The position numbers were made by a program, and so were the translations under genes. This document shows, in pieces, positions 7,405-16,586 of a stretch of DNA of 54,091 bases (position 1 is the stretch's first letter; each line of letters starts with the position of its first letter). The notes under the pieces were generated by a model, which was given only the letters and a program-made list of their open reading frames with translations, ran no database searches and was not told where the DNA came from. Source of the DNA: Aeromonas tecta (GTDB taxonomy: Bacteria; Pseudomonadota; Gammaproteobacteria; Enterobacterales; Aeromonadaceae); assembly GCF_000820185.1 (NCBI RefSeq), contig NZ_CDCA01000021.1, positions 1-54,091 on the forward strand. The letters are read 5' to 3'.

Positions 7405-8817
7405 TCAGCGGGCCTCGCTGGCGACCGGCAGATCGCCGCGGGCGATGGCGGCCAGCAGCAGACGATGGTCATCCCGGGTGCGCTGGCCATAGGCCACCGC
7501 AAAGTCGGCGATGGCCTCATCCATCACCTCCGACTTGCCCATGTAACCGGCGATCTGCGCCGCATCCCCCGATTTCGCATGGGCCAGTGCCAGCGCCCAG
7601 CCACAGAGTTGGCAGTATTCGACGAAGTGTCGAGGCTTGACCACCCCCGGGGTAATGTCGATGCCTCCCTTCATGTCCCGCAACTGGCGCACGTAGAAGT
7701 GGCGCCCCCGCAGTTCACACCAGCCGAGGAAGATGTCAGGCGAGCCCTGGATCATCCGCTGCCCCCGCACCACCCGTCGCCCCTGGCTGCCGCTGTCATC
7801 CTCGGAGGTGAAATAGGGCGCCAGCACCGAGGGCTGGGCCTCCTTGACCTGCAGGAACAGCGGATCATCATCGTCGGCACCGGTCAGCAACATCACCCAG
7901 CAGCGAGTGCCCACGCTACCGACCCCCACCACCTTGCGCACCACGTCCAGGATCCGGTAGCGCTGCAACAGGATGCGTCTGTCCTCCGGCAGAGAGGCCA
8001 GATAGGCCTCCAGCAGCTCACCGAGCACATCGTAGACCGGCTCCCCATCCTCGGTATGAGTCTCGCGAATGACGAAGGGGTGCAACTCGCGGATCCTGTG
8101 CTGATCGTCCACCAGATCCGTCATCTTGCCGAGCACCTGCAGGTGATCCCGGCCCCTGGCCTTGGCGAAGCTGGCCTCGACTTTTTTATGGGCATCGGCG
8201 GAGAAGGCGTCGAGCACGGCACTCTGATCGAGACGATCGTACCAGACCTGCATAAAGCCCATCTTGCCGTATTCCCGCAGCTTGGTGCGATAACTGGCCG
8301 CGATCACCCTGGCCGCCTCCCGCTGGCGGGCGACATCGGCACCTAGGTACTCCGCCGCCACCAGGGCACTGGCGGCCAGGCGCTTGAGATCCCACTCCCA
8401 GGGGCCGAGATGGGTTTCATCGAAGTCGTTGATAGCCAACACCAGATTGCGCTCGGCGCTCGCATAGAGGCCGATGTTGGCCACGTGCATGTCGCCGCAT
8501 GCCTGCACCATCAGCCCGGAGCGGGGGGTAGCCGCGAGATCCGCCGCCATGATGGCCGCCGCCCCGCGCAAGAAGGCGAAGGGGGACTCCTGCATGCGGG
8601 CGTGACGCACCGGCACCAGCTGCTTCAGGCGGGTGCGGGCCTGGGCCTTGAGCACGGCGATGGGATCCCGCTCGGGCAAGACCGGCGGCAGCTCGGCATG
8701 TGATTCGCGGGGGACCTGCTCGCGCAGCTGCTTGCCGGCGGCAAACCGCTCCGCAATGGTGAGCCTTGGGGCGGTGAAATGCAGCAGCATCGCCTGCGAC
8801 TTTGACTTCCTGGCCAT
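7405..8817 (-). CDS. DUF2252 family protein
   Basis: A 470-residue protein of the DUF2252 family, whose fold is related to aminoglycoside phosphotransferase-like kinases; the reaction is not established. Typical blocks are HARMQESPFAFLRGAA (about residues 72-87), ACGDMHVANIGLYAS, the acidic INDFDETHLGPWEWDLKRLA that corresponds to a catalytic/metal region, and GVGSVGTRCWVMLL. The ATG at 8817 has a very strong GGAGGAGAAGG site. It lies downstream of the TetR gene on the same strand, separated by a 216-base spacer with a tandem copy of the TetR gene's tail. No operon partner suggests a pathway. Confidence 0.85.
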   Translation of the reverse strand: MARKSKSQAMLLHFTAPRLTIAERFAAGKQLREQVPRESHAELPPVLPERDPIAVLKAQARTRLKQLVPVRHARMQESPFAFLRGAAAIMAADLAATPRSGLMVQACGDMHVANIGLYASAERNLVLAINDFDETHLGPWEWDLKRLAASALVAAEYLGADVARQREAARVIAASYRTKLREYGKMGFMQVWYDRLDQSAVLDAFSADAHKKVEASFAKARGRDHLQVLGKMTDLVDDQHRIRELHPFVIRETHTEDGEPVYDVLGELLEAYLASLPEDRRILLQRYRILDVVRKVVGVGSVGTRCWVMLLTGADDDDPLFLQVKEAQPSVLAPYFTSEDDSGSQGRRVVRGQRMIQGSPDIFLGWCELRGRHFYVRQLRDMKGGIDITPGVVKPRHFVEYCQLCGWALALAHAKSGDAAQIAGYMGKSEVMDEAIADFAVAYGQRTRDDHRLLLAAIARGDLPVASEAR

Positions 8818-8860
8818 GGCCTTCTCCTCCGTGAAACATCCACTTGAAGATGGAAGAGGA

Positions 8861-8975
8861 GCGCAATGAGGGCAAGCGCCGGCGGGAAAAATCGGCGCTA
8901 GCGTACGACGAGGAGTACCTAGCGGGAGAGCACCAAGGCACTCATCAGATGGCTGATTACCCCCTCGAGCAAGGA
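8861..8975 (-). repeat. Copy of the TetR gene tail (115-bp unit)
   Basis: This unit repeats 8976-9090 with an exact 115-base period. Read on the - strand it encodes LEGVISHLMSALVLSR followed by TAG, against LEGVVSHLMSALTRSR followed by TAA at the end of the TetR gene. Several differences are synonymous (GGT/GGG, GTT/GTA, CTA/TTG). The part beyond the stop, with GTACTCC-TCGTACGCTAGCGCCGATTTT, is nearly identical in both units. The unit edges fall at GCGCTCCT-like sequences, which may be the recombination point. Confidence 0.9.
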
Positions 8976-9033
8976 GCGCAATAAGGGTAAGCGCAGGAGG
9001 GAAAAATCGGCGCTAGCGTACGACGGGGAGTAC

Positions 9034-9606
9034 TTAGCGGGAGCGCGTTAGGGCACTCATCAGATGGCTGACAACACCCTCGAGCAGGGCGCGGTCGGGG
9101 CGGCACTGGGCGAAGGTGATCAGGCCCTGGATAGTGATCTGCAAGAAGGCGGTCAGGGTCGGGATGTCGCTGGTGTCGGCCAGCTCCCCCTGCGCCTTGG
9201 CCCGTTGCAGCATCAACGCCAGATCGCTTTCCAGCTCGGCATAGATGGCCTTGAAGCGCAGGTGCAGCTCCTCGTCCTGCTCCGCCAGTTCCATCAGGGC
9301 ACGGGTCACCAGACAGGAGCCCTGCAGGGCATCGCTCACCAGTTGCTGAAAGTAGCACTGCAACCCCGCCAGCGGGGTCGGCTGATCGAAACAGGCGCGG
9401 CGCAGCGCGCTCTTTTCCTGCACATAGTGATCGACGGCCGCCAGCAGCAGACCGCGCTTGTTGCCAAAGGCCGCGTAGAGGCTGCCCGGATGCAGCCCCG
9501 TCGCCGCCACCAGATCCTGCATGGTGGTCTTGGCATAACCCTTGGCGCGAAAGGCTTCCATGGCATGTCGCAGGACATGGTCCCGGTCAAACTCGGCGAT
9601 GCGCAT
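9034..9606 (-). CDS. TetR family transcriptional regulator
   Basis: A 190-residue TetR-family repressor. The helix-turn-helix is at residues 20-50 (TTMQDLVAATGLHPGSLYAAFGNK), followed by an all-helical ligand-binding domain with four cysteines. It is divergent from an Old Yellow Enzyme, the arrangement of nemR-nemA in E. coli, where reactive electrophiles modify repressor cysteines. The ATG at 9606 follows GGAGATCAG; longer readings upstream cover the promoter. It is likely to repress both itself and the OYE through palindromes in the shared spacer. Its tail is duplicated downstream. Confidence 0.88.
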   Translation of the reverse strand: MRIAEFDRDHVLRHAMEAFRAKGYAKTTMQDLVAATGLHPGSLYAAFGNKRGLLLAAVDHYVQEKSALRRACFDQPTPLAGLQCYFQQLVSDALQGSCLVTRALMELAEQDEELHLRFKAIYAELESDLALMLQRAKAQGELADTSDIPTLTAFLQITIQGLITFAQCRPDRALLEGVVSHLMSALTRSR

Positions 9607-9646
9607 CTGATCTCCGTTGGCAGGCCCTCGTCGCGCTCTGTCGACA

Positions 9647-9675
9647 GGGGTAGAAAAGGGCGGCAAGTCTACCCC
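9647..9675. promoter_or_regulatory. Inverted repeat in the TetR leader
   Basis: Perfect 8-base arms GGGGTAGA / TCTACCCC are separated by 13 bases, 41 bases upstream of the TetR start codon. It could be a second operator or a hairpin in the leader mRNA. Confidence 0.45.
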
Positions 9676-9745
9676 AGTGGGCAGGCAAGACCAATCCTGG
9701 CTGAATATTCGCTCAAAAAAGACTTGCGTGCAAAACAAAAAGAGT

Positions 9746-9763
9746 CTTGAATGCACATTCAAG
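9746..9763. promoter_or_regulatory. Probable TetR/NemR-like operator
   Basis: A perfect 18-base palindrome CTTGAATGCACATTCAAG (8-base arms, 2-base centre) lies 24 bases before the OYE start. Size, symmetry and place in the divergent spacer suit a TetR-family operator. A shorter TTGC-GT-GCAA dyad is found at 9724-9733. Confidence 0.7.
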
Positions 9764-9787
9764 AAACCCTCTCCCAGGACGATGACC

Positions 9788-10825
9788 ATGGATACCCTGT
9801 TTCAACCCTATCGCCTCAACGGTACTCTCACGCTGGCAAACCGTTTCATGATGGCCCCACTGACCCGTTGCATGGCGGGTCCGGGTCTGGTGCCGACCGA
9901 GCAGATGGCCGCCTACTATGCGCGCCGCGCCGACATTGGCCTCATCATCTCCGAAGCCACCATCATTCGCCCGGATGGTCAGGGTTACCCCAATACCCCG
10001 GGGCTCTACAGCCCGGAGCAGGTCGAAGGCTGGAAAAAAGTCACCCAGGCGGTGCATGCCAAGGGTGGCAAGATCTTCGCCCAGCTGTGGCACGTGGGTC
10101 GCCTCTCCCACCCCTTCTTCCACCAGGCCGAGGTGCTGGCTCCGTCCGCCATTGCCCATGAGGGCACAGTGCCGCGCATGCGCGATCTGGTCTATCAGGT
10201 GCCCCGCGCCCTGACGGTGGCCGAGATCTTGGAGCTTATCGAGGATTATGCCCAGGCCGCCGCCAACGCCATCGAAGCCGGCTTTGACGGGGTCGAGATC
10301 CACGGTGCCAACGGCTACCTCATCGATCAGTTCTTGCACCATGCCAGCAACCTGCGTGACGACGCCTACGGTGCCACCCCGGAGAACATGAGCCGCTTCG
10401 CCCTGGAAGTGGTGGATGCCGTCGCTGCCCGCATCGGCGGCGAGCGGGTGGGGCTGCGCCTCTCCCCTGGCGCCTACGTGCATCTGGCGGGTGACCCGCG
10501 CGACCGCGCCGTGTTCGACTATCTGCTGGCCCAACTCAACGGCCGTACCCTGGCCTATGTGCATCTGGGCATCTTCGATGACAGCCTCACCTTCGACTAC
10601 CTGGATGGTCGCGCCTCCGACTATCTGCGCGCCCACTACGATGGCCATCTGGTCGGGGTTGGCAACTACACAGCAGAGAGCGCTGCCGAGGCTATCCGCG
10701 CCGATCGCTTTGATCTTATCGCCATCGGTCGCCCGCTCATCGCCAACCCGGACTATCTCACCCGGGTGAAGAAGGCCGAGCCGCTGGTCCCCTATGCCGA
10801 TGCCATGCTGGCCGAGTTGGTATAA
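9788..10825 (+). CDS. Old Yellow Enzyme family ene-reductase (NemA-like)
   Basis: A 345-residue FMN-dependent NADPH ene-reductase (alkene reductase) that reduces the C=C bond of unsaturated aldehydes, maleimides or nitro compounds. The TIM-barrel signatures are TLANRFMMAPLTRCMAGPG at the N-terminus, FAQLWHVGRLSHP for flavin binding, and GVEIHGANGYLIDQFLHHASN, which carries the His/Asn substrate-anchoring pair. The C-terminal phosphate-binding strand ends with GRPLIANPDY. The ATG at 9788 follows AGGA with suitable spacing; an ATG 6 bases earlier would be too close. Likely derepressed when electrophiles inactivate the divergent TetR protein. Confidence 0.92.
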   Translation: MDTLFQPYRLNGTLTLANRFMMAPLTRCMAGPGLVPTEQMAAYYARRADIGLIISEATIIRPDGQGYPNTPGLYSPEQVEGWKKVTQAVHAKGGKIFAQLWHVGRLSHPFFHQAEVLAPSAIAHEGTVPRMRDLVYQVPRALTVAEILELIEDYAQAAANAIEAGFDGVEIHGANGYLIDQFLHHASNLRDDAYGATPENMSRFALEVVDAVAARIGGERVGLRLSPGAYVHLAGDPRDRAVFDYLLAQLNGRTLAYVHLGIFDDSLTFDYLDGRASDYLRAHYDGHLVGVGNYTAESAAEAIRADRFDLIAIGRPLIANPDYLTRVKKAEPLVPYADAMLAELV

Positions 10826-10960
10826 ACCCGCACCGTTGATTGCCCAAGGCGAAGCCGACGGAATACCCGGAGCCTTGCACCGACGCCATACAGACCGAGG
10901 CGTCTAACTGATTCTGTTACTGACCAAGGATGGGATCCGCGCTCCGGCGCGGGTTTCCAA
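10826..10960 (+). repeat. Possible decayed copy of the OYE gene tail
   Basis: After the stop codon, bases 10850-10912 read in one frame as [21 protein letters not shown] and a TGA. This recalls the gene end KAEPLVPYADAMLAELV with a small insertion. The nucleotide match is patchy, so this is only suggestive beside the clear gene-tail copies elsewhere in the window. Confidence 0.25.
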
Positions 10961-11044
10961 TGTTTGGGCCCCCTCCCGGGCCCTTTTTTTGTACCCGCCA
11001 TCCCCCTGTCCGTCCCCATACTCCATCATTTGCCCGAGAAAGAG

Positions 11045-11089
11045 GTTGCTAGTAACAACTATCTAGCTATATTGGTTGCTGATGACAAC
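11045..11089 (+). promoter_or_regulatory. Twin operators and promoter of the MarR-GNAT gene
   Basis: Two near-identical dyads, GTTGCTAGTAACAAC (11045-11059) and GTTGCTGATGACAAC (11075-11089), lie 30 bases apart. Between and within them are a candidate -35 (TTGCTA, 11046) and -10 (TATATT, 11068) with a 16-base spacer. Bound MarR dimers would cover the promoter, so the fusion protein probably represses itself. Confidence 0.7.
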
Positions 11090-11107
11090 CAAAAGGATAT
11101 CTTTACC

Positions 11108-12034
11108 ATGGATCCCCGCCCCCTGCGTGCCCTGTCACGCGACCTGGTACGCGAGCTCGGTATGCTCTCCCAACAGTGCGGCGCACTGGCCCTGAGCCCG
11201 CTCGAAGCTCACCTGCTGATCGAACTGGAAAATGGCCCTGCCACCAATCAGCAACTGGCCGAGCGGCTGCGCATCGACAAGTCCAACGCCAGTCGCCCCC
11301 TTGCCCGCCTCGCCGAGCGTGACCTTATCGACTGGCACCCCCATCCCTCGGACGGACGCAGCAAGGAGGCCCGTCTCACCCAGGCCGGTCAGGCCCAGTT
11401 GCTGGCCCTGCATCAGGAGATGGACAGCGCCACCGAGCAGGCCCTGGCCCAGCTCAGCCCGGCCGAGAGCGAGCGCCTGTGGGATGGTCTGCGGCTCTAT
11501 CGCAGCGCCCTCTCCCGCGCCCGTCGCCAGCAGGGTTATCGCATTCGCCCCATCACTCCTGCCGATAACCCTCCTATCGCCGCCGTGGTGCGTGCCGTCT
11601 CCGCCGAATACGGCCTCACCGCCGACAAGGGTTATGGCGTGGCGGATCCCAATCTCGACTTCCTCCATGAAACCTACCAGGGGGAACGCAGTCACTACTG
11701 GGTCATCGAAGGGCCGGACGGCACCATTCTCGGCGGCGGCGGCATAGCGCCGCTGGCGGGGGAAGAGGAGATCTGCGAGCTGCAGAAGATGTACTTTATG
11801 CCCACCCTGCGTGGACTGGGACTGGGACGGCGGCTGGTGCTGCAAGCCATGAATGAAGCCAGAGCCCTCGGCTACCGGCGCTGCTATCTGGAGACCACAG
11901 GCGTGCTGCGCGAGGCGACCGCGCTCTACGAGTCGCTTGGCTTCGAGCACCTGCCGGGCCCGCTTGGTAGCACCGGCCACGATGCCTGCGAGATCTGCAT
12001 GGTGCTGACGCTAATACCGGAAAACACGGTATGA
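11108..12034 (+). CDS. MarR-GNAT fusion: bifunctional regulator/acetyltransferase
   Basis: A 308-residue protein with two domains. Residues 1-140 are a MarR winged helix: [20 protein letters not shown], the recognition helix around [20 protein letters not shown], and the wing [10 protein letters not shown]. Residues 150-308 are a GNAT acetyltransferase with [14 protein letters not shown], the acetyl-CoA loop [11 protein letters not shown], and [13 protein letters not shown]. The ATG at 11108 follows AAGGATATC. The next gene starts inside its stop codon (ATGA), so the two are coupled. Such fusions may link DNA binding to acetylation of a metabolite, but no ligand is known here. Confidence 0.88.
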   Translation: MDPRPLRALSRDLVRELGMLSQQCGALALSPLEAHLLIELENGPATNQQLAERLRIDKSNASRPLARLAERDLIDWHPHPSDGRSKEARLTQAGQAQLLALHQEMDSATEQALAQLSPAESERLWDGLRLYRSALSRARRQQGYRIRPITPADNPPIAAVVRAVSAEYGLTADKGYGVADPNLDFLHETYQGERSHYWVIEGPDGTILGGGGIAPLAGEEEICELQKMYFMPTLRGLGLGRRLVLQAMNEARALGYRRCYLETTGVLREATALYESLGFEHLPGPLGSTGHDACEICMVLTLIPENTV

Positions 12035-12492
12035 ACGGCCCTACTCACCTGACGGTCGGTATCCGTGATGTGCAGTTTGGCAAGCGCGTGAAGTTGGTTG
12101 AACCGGTGAATCTCTATGGTTGTTCCTTGGCCGACGATGTGTTCGTTGGCCCCTTCGTCGAGATCCAGTCGAACGTTAGCATAGGATCGGGCACCCGGAT
12201 CCAGTCCCACAGCTTTATCTGTGAGTACGTCACAGTCGGGGCTCGCTGCTTTATCGGCCACGGCGTCATCTTTGCCAATGACCTGTTTCAAGAGGGAAGC
12301 CCAGACCCTGATCCTGCAAACTGGGGTCGGACCTTCATCGAAGATGAGGTCTCCATCGGTTCGAACGCCACCATTTTGCCGGTGCGGATCTGCCGGGGAA
12401 CCGTCATAGGTGCCGGCGCAGTAGTGACCCGCGACATCCTGATCCCAGGCACCTATGCTGGCAATCCGGCCAGGCTGCTGCGCGCCTTCTAG
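12031..12492 (+). CDS. Left-handed beta-helix (hexapeptide) acyltransferase
   Basis: A 153-residue hexapeptide-repeat transferase. Repeats of the [LIV]-G-x-x-x type run through most of the length ([65 protein letters not shown]). It ends in the family's [13 protein letters not shown]. The closest functional class is N- or O-acetyltransferase acting on amino sugars for surface polysaccharides (WlbB/WbbJ type). The start overlaps the stop of the MarR-GNAT gene by 4 bases, so it should be co-expressed and may share its substrate pathway. Confidence 0.85.
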   Translation: MNGPTHLTVGIRDVQFGKRVKLVEPVNLYGCSLADDVFVGPFVEIQSNVSIGSGTRIQSHSFICEYVTVGARCFIGHGVIFANDLFQEGSPDPDPANWGRTFIEDEVSIGSNATILPVRICRGTVIGAGAVVTRDILIPGTYAGNPARLLRAF

Positions 12493-12513
12493 CCCACAGT
12501 CAAATATCCCCAA

Positions 12514-12538
12514 CCCTTCTCCCACGAGGGGAGAAGGG
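12514..12538 (+). terminator. Hairpin after the acyltransferase gene
   Basis: A 10-bp stem CCCTTCTCCC / GGGAGAAGGG with a 5-base loop lies 22 bases after the stop codon. There is no T run, so it is a weak terminator or an mRNA-end stabiliser. Confidence 0.5.
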
Positions 12539-12565
12539 AGAAAATAAGTTGGCGACGGATTGTTC

Positions 12566-12598
12566 CTTCTCTATCTCTATCTCTATCTCTATCTCGAT
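12566..12598. repeat. Hexamer microsatellite (CTATCT)n
   Basis: About five CTATCT units stand in the spacer between the acyltransferase gene and the prfC terminator. It is not in a coding region. Another hexamer run (GGATTG) opens the window. Confidence 0.85.
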
Positions 12599-12605
12599 CG
12601 CCATA

Positions 12606-12635
12606 AAAAAGACCCCGCCGAAGCGGGGTCTTTTT
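12606..12635 (-). terminator. Terminator of prfC
   Basis: A 13-bp stem AAAAAGACCCCGC / GCGGGGTCTTTTT with a CGAA loop lies 32 bases past the prfC stop. It is symmetric and can work on both strands. Confidence 0.9.
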
Positions 12636-12666
12636 ATTGTCAGCCTTCCAGCCTTACGAACGAATA

Positions 12667-14253
12667 TCAATGCTCGCGGGTCTGGCGGAACAGCACGTCG
12701 GGGTGACGTTCCTGGGCCAGGCGCAGGTTGACCATGGTCGGGGCGATGTAGGTGAGATTGTCACCGCCATCGAGCGCCAGGTTTAGCTCGTTCTTGCGCT
12801 TGAACTCCTCGAACTTCTTGACGTCTGTACCTTCCACCCAGCGGGCGGTGGAGACGTTGACCGCCTCGTACAGGGCCTCGACGTTGTACTCGCTCTTCAG
12901 ACGCGAGACCACCACGTCGAACTGCAGCACACCGACCGCACCGACGATGAGGTCGTTGCTGATGAGCGGACGGAACACCTGCACGGCGCCCTCTTCGGAG
13001 AGCTGCACCAGCCCCTTGAGCAGCTGCTTCTGCTTGAGCGGATCGCGCAGGCGGATGCGACGGAACAGCTCGGGAGCGAAGTTCGGGATGCCGGTGAACT
13101 TCAGATCCTCACCCTGGGTGAAGGTGTCACCGATCTGGATGGTGCCGTGGTTGTGCAGGCCGATGATATCGCCGGCGCAGGCCTCGACGGCCTGCTCGCG
13201 GTCACCGGCCATAAAGGTGACGGCGTCGGAAATGTTCACGTCCTTGCCGATGCGCACGTGGCGCATCTTCATGCCTTTACTGTAGGTACCTGACACTATG
13301 CGCATAAAGGCGATACGGTCGCGGTGTTTCGGGTCCATGTTCGCCTGGATCTTGAACACGAAACCGGAGAACTTCTCCTCGGTGGCGGCAACGATACGGC
13401 TCTCGGCCTTGCGCGGCATCGGGGCCGGGGCCCAGTCGGTCAGGCCGTCCAGCATGTGGTCGACACCGAAGTTACCGAGCGCGGTACCGAAGAAGACCGG
13501 GGTCATCTCGCCGGCGATGAAGGCATCGTGATCGAACTCGGGGGAGGCGCCTTGCACCAGCTCCAGTTCGCCGCGCAGCTGCGCCGCCAGATCCTCACCG
13601 ATGGCGGCATCCAGCTCGGGGTTGTGCAACCCCTTCACCACCCGCTTCTCCTGGATGGTGTGGCCCTGACCGGTCTGGTACAGGTAGGTCTCGTCCTTGT
13701 AGAGGTGATAGACACCCTTGAAGGACTTGCCGCAGCTGATGGGCCAGGTGATGGGGGCGCACATGATCTTCAGCTCGCGCTCCACCTCGTCCATGACCTC
13801 CATGGGATCGCGCACTTCGCGGTCCATCTTGTTCATGAAGGTGAGGATGGGGGTATCGCGCAGGCGGGTGACTTCCATCAGCTTGCGAGTACGATCTTCG
13901 ACGCCCTTGGCGGCATCGATGACCATCAGGCAGCAGTCGACCGCCGTGAGGGTTCGGTAGGTATCTTCGGAGAAGTCCTCGTGACCCGGGGTATCGAGCA
14001 GGTTGACCAGGCAATCGCTGTAGGGGAACTGCATCACCGAGGTAGTGATGGAGATACCGCGCTGCTTCTCCATCTCCATCCAGTCGGATTTGGCATGCTG
14101 GCCCGAGCCACGGCCCTTGACGGTACCGGCGCGCTGAATGGCCTGTCCGAACAGCAGGACTTTCTCGGTGATGGTGGTTTTACCCGCATCCGGGTGCGAG
14201 ATGATCGCAAAAGTGCGTCTCTTGGAGACTTCACTCAGAAATTCAGCAGACAT
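12667..14253 (-). CDS. prfC: Peptide chain release factor 3
   Basis: A 528-residue translational GTPase that recycles RF1/RF2 from the ribosome after peptide release; its length equals the family norm. The P-loop is [13 protein letters not shown] (residues about 20-32), G2 lies in [13 protein letters not shown]3 is DTPGHEDF and G4 is FMNKMDRE. The C-terminal RF3-specific domain includes [12 protein letters not shown]. The start MSAEFLSEV is standard for the family. In E. coli prfC follows rsmC-holD-rimI-yjjG; here holD and rimI lie 7 kb away, so the ancestral cluster has been split. Confidence 0.97.
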   Translation of the reverse strand: MSAEFLSEVSKRRTFAIISHPDAGKTTITEKVLLFGQAIQRAGTVKGRGSGQHAKSDWMEMEKQRGISITTSVMQFPYSDCLVNLLDTPGHEDFSEDTYRTLTAVDCCLMVIDAAKGVEDRTRKLMEVTRLRDTPILTFMNKMDREVRDPMEVMDEVERELKIMCAPITWPISCGKSFKGVYHLYKDETYLYQTGQGHTIQEKRVVKGLHNPELDAAIGEDLAAQLRGELELVQGASPEFDHDAFIAGEMTPVFFGTALGNFGVDHMLDGLTDWAPAPMPRKAESRIVAATEEKFSGFVFKIQANMDPKHRDRIAFMRIVSGTYSKGMKMRHVRIGKDVNISDAVTFMAGDREQAVEACAGDIIGLHNHGTIQIGDTFTQGEDLKFTGIPNFAPELFRRIRLRDPLKQKQLLKGLVQLSEEGAVQVFRPLISNDLIVGAVGVLQFDVVVSRLKSEYNVEALYEAVNVSTARWVEGTDVKKFEEFKRKNELNLALDGGDNLTYIAPTMVNLRLAQERHPDVLFRQTREH

Positions 14254-14513
14254 AGTTCGATGTTCTTCTATTTAGCGGCGGCGTTAAGCCACCGTGGGAA
14301 TAAATCCGGGATGCCGCTCTCGACTCAGGGCCCGGCTAGACGCAACAACGCCACGCAAACTGGCATCTGGCCAACCTGGTGGGGAAAGACGGAGTGTTGC
14401 GTTACATGGGTCTTCTCGCCTGAGCCAAAGCAAAATTGCGCGACATTATACCCGCGCGAGTGAAAAATACCCAGCCCGGCTTAACAGCAAGGCGGGCCCC
14501 TGCCCGGGCGGGA
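14254..14513 (-). promoter_or_regulatory. prfC upstream region
   Basis: This 260-base spacer lies between the end of the GGDEF gene and prfC, both on the - strand. It should contain the prfC promoter. A GC-rich dyad (GCGGGCCCCTGCCCGGGC, near 14492-14509) next to the GGDEF stop may end that transcript, though it lacks a T run. No gene is seen. Confidence 0.35.
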
Positions 14514-16388
14514 TCATTGCGCCTTCACCACCCGGTTGCGCCCGCTCTGCTTGGCCAGGTACATGGCCTCGTCGGCGCGGCGGACAAGCTCCCCCAGGTT
14601 GTCATCCTGACGACGGTACTGGGCACAACCGATGCTGACATGGATGGGGTGATCCTCAGGTACTCCCTCGATGCGCAGCAAGGAGACCTGCTGGCGAATT
14701 CGCTCCGCCACCTCGGCCGCCTCGTCGATCCGGGTATCTGGCAGCAACACCAGAAACTCCTCGCCACCGTTGCGCCCGACCCTGTCCAGGCTGCGCAGTT
14801 GATCCTCGATGCACTGGGCCACCGCGGTCAGCACCCGATCCCCCACGTGGTGGCCGAGCTGATCGTTGACCTTCTTGAAGTGGTCGATATCCAGCAGCAG
14901 CACGCACAGCGGCTTGCCGCTCTCGCGCGCCTCGCTGAACCATTTGCGCCCCTTGGCCTGGATCTGGCGCCGGTTGTGGATGCCGGTCAGCTCATCGGTC
15001 ATGGCGAGCCGATGCATCTTGCGGGTGCGACCGCGCTGATGAATGACCAGGATGCCCATCACCAGGATAAGCAAGATCACCACCAGATATTGCCAGTAGC
15101 GCCGCTCCTGCAGTTGCTTGAGCTTCTCGGCCTGCAACTGCTGGTTGGATCTGAGGGCCTGGTTCTCCAGCTCCTTGCGGGCGAGATCGAACTCGAAACG
15201 CAGTTGCAAGGAGCGCTGCTCCCGCAGCATCTGCTCGAGCGCCTGCTTGGTCTGCACGAATTGCTTGAGGCTGGTCAACGCCTCCCGGATGCGCCCCTGC
15301 CGCTCCAGCACCCGGGCCCGTACCTCATGGATCCAGGCAAGGAAGCGCAAGTTCTGCTCCTTGGCAAAAATCGGCTCGGCCAGAGCCAGGTGGTGCAGCG
15401 CCTTGGCCGATTGCCCCATGGCGTCCTGCACCGTGGCCATGACGATGTGCCAGTGACCCCGGGTCACGCTGTCGGCCCCCTCCCCCTGATGCAGCAAACG
15501 GGAAGCTTGCTCCAGCTTCTCCTGCGCCTGCGCCGTCTTGCCCTGATGAAGCAAGATGGTGGCCATCTCAATCTGGCTCCAGGCCAGCATGCCCCGCTGT
15601 TGCTGCCCCTGATAGTACTGCTCGGCCTGTGCCATCAGCGGCAGCGCTCTGTCATACTCCCCCATCTCGCTGTAGAGCAGCCCCTGCTGGGAGCGGATCT
15701 CGATCAGGCTCTCCTGCTCATTGCGGGTGCGAAAGTCGTACTCCAGCTCCTGAAAGTAGCCCTCAGCCCGCTCAAAGAGTCCCATCCGGCGATAGGCATT
15801 GGCGATCTTGGCCAGCACCTCCCGGCCCTTGCTGTCGAGCCCGATCTCCTCGTAGCGTCGATGGGCATCCATCAGCTCCATCAGCCCCTCGGCCATCTCC
15901 CCCTGATAGGAGTACATCTCGCCGCGCAGGCTGAGAATATCGGCGCGCTGCTTGTTATCCCCCAACCTGCGCGCCAGAGTCAGCGCCTCATCGTAATCCT
16001 GACCTGCCTGTTGCATGTTGCCGAGCAACTGTTGATGGAAGCCGCGACAAGCGAGCAGGCCACTCTCGGTGACGCGATCTTTGCGGGCCCGAGCGAGCGC
16101 CAGCGCGCGGTCGGCGAAGATCACCGCACTTTGGTACTCCTCGTCCCGATCCGCCGGCTGGGCCCAGCATTGCAGCCGGGTGATGCGCCCCTGCACCTCC
16201 GCTGGATAGCTGTCACGCAGGGCCACCAGGGCGGCGACGCGCTCGTGGAACACCTGCTGTGGCTGAGGGTTCTCCTCCAGCTGTTGCAACTCCTGCAACA
16301 AGGCGGGCTCGGTGAGTGCGACTTGCTCCGCCCAGACCGGGGTCCAGCACAGCCATAGCAGCAGGCTCCAGCTCATCAGGATCTTCAT
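14514..16388 (-). CDS. TPR-containing membrane diguanylate cyclase
   Basis: A 624-residue protein expected to make cyclic di-GMP from GTP. A signal peptide (MKILMSWSLLLWLCWTPVWA) leads into a periplasmic region of about 350 residues made of TPR-like helical repeats. A coiled-coil stretch (about 340-380) and a membrane segment (YWQYLVVILLILVMGILVIH) follow, then a cytoplasmic GGDEF domain. The active site is GGEEF, and RSLD sits five residues before it, fitting an inhibitory I-site. This is the layout of TPR-sensing GGDEF proteins. A second GGDEF gene starts 198 bases away, divergently. Confidence 0.92.
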   Translation of the reverse strand: MKILMSWSLLLWLCWTPVWAEQVALTEPALLQELQQLEENPQPQQVFHERVAALVALRDSYPAEVQGRITRLQCWAQPADRDEEYQSAVIFADRALALARARKDRVTESGLLACRGFHQQLLGNMQQAGQDYDEALTLARRLGDNKQRADILSLRGEMYSYQGEMAEGLMELMDAHRRYEEIGLDSKGREVLAKIANAYRRMGLFERAEGYFQELEYDFRTRNEQESLIEIRSQQGLLYSEMGEYDRALPLMAQAEQYYQGQQQRGMLAWSQIEMATILLHQGKTAQAQEKLEQASRLLHQGEGADSVTRGHWHIVMATVQDAMGQSAKALHHLALAEPIFAKEQNLRFLAWIHEVRARVLERQGRIREALTSLKQFVQTKQALEQMLREQRSLQLRFEFDLARKELENQALRSNQQLQAEKLKQLQERRYWQYLVVILLILVMGILVIHQRGRTRKMHRLAMTDELTGIHNRRQIQAKGRKWFSEARESGKPLCVLLLDIDHFKKVNDQLGHHVGDRVLTAVAQCIEDQLRSLDRVGRNGGEEFLVLLPDTRIDEAAEVAERIRQQVSLLRIEGVPEDHPIHVSIGCAQYRRQDDNLGELVRRADEAMYLAKQSGRNRVVKAQ

Positions 16389-16586
16389 GCCGATTCGGTT
16401 TCCCCATTCGATTGCACGGATGCCGTGCTCGCTGCGTCAATCATATCCCTCCTTTTGGCAGGCGCACAGTCATCGCCAGCCAGAGAAATCAATCTGCACG
16501 CTGTGAAGCCACCCGCTATCTCATTCTTTACAGAAGGAAAATCTGCATCGACTATAGGCACAACCGGATAAGGAAAGGGATGATGA

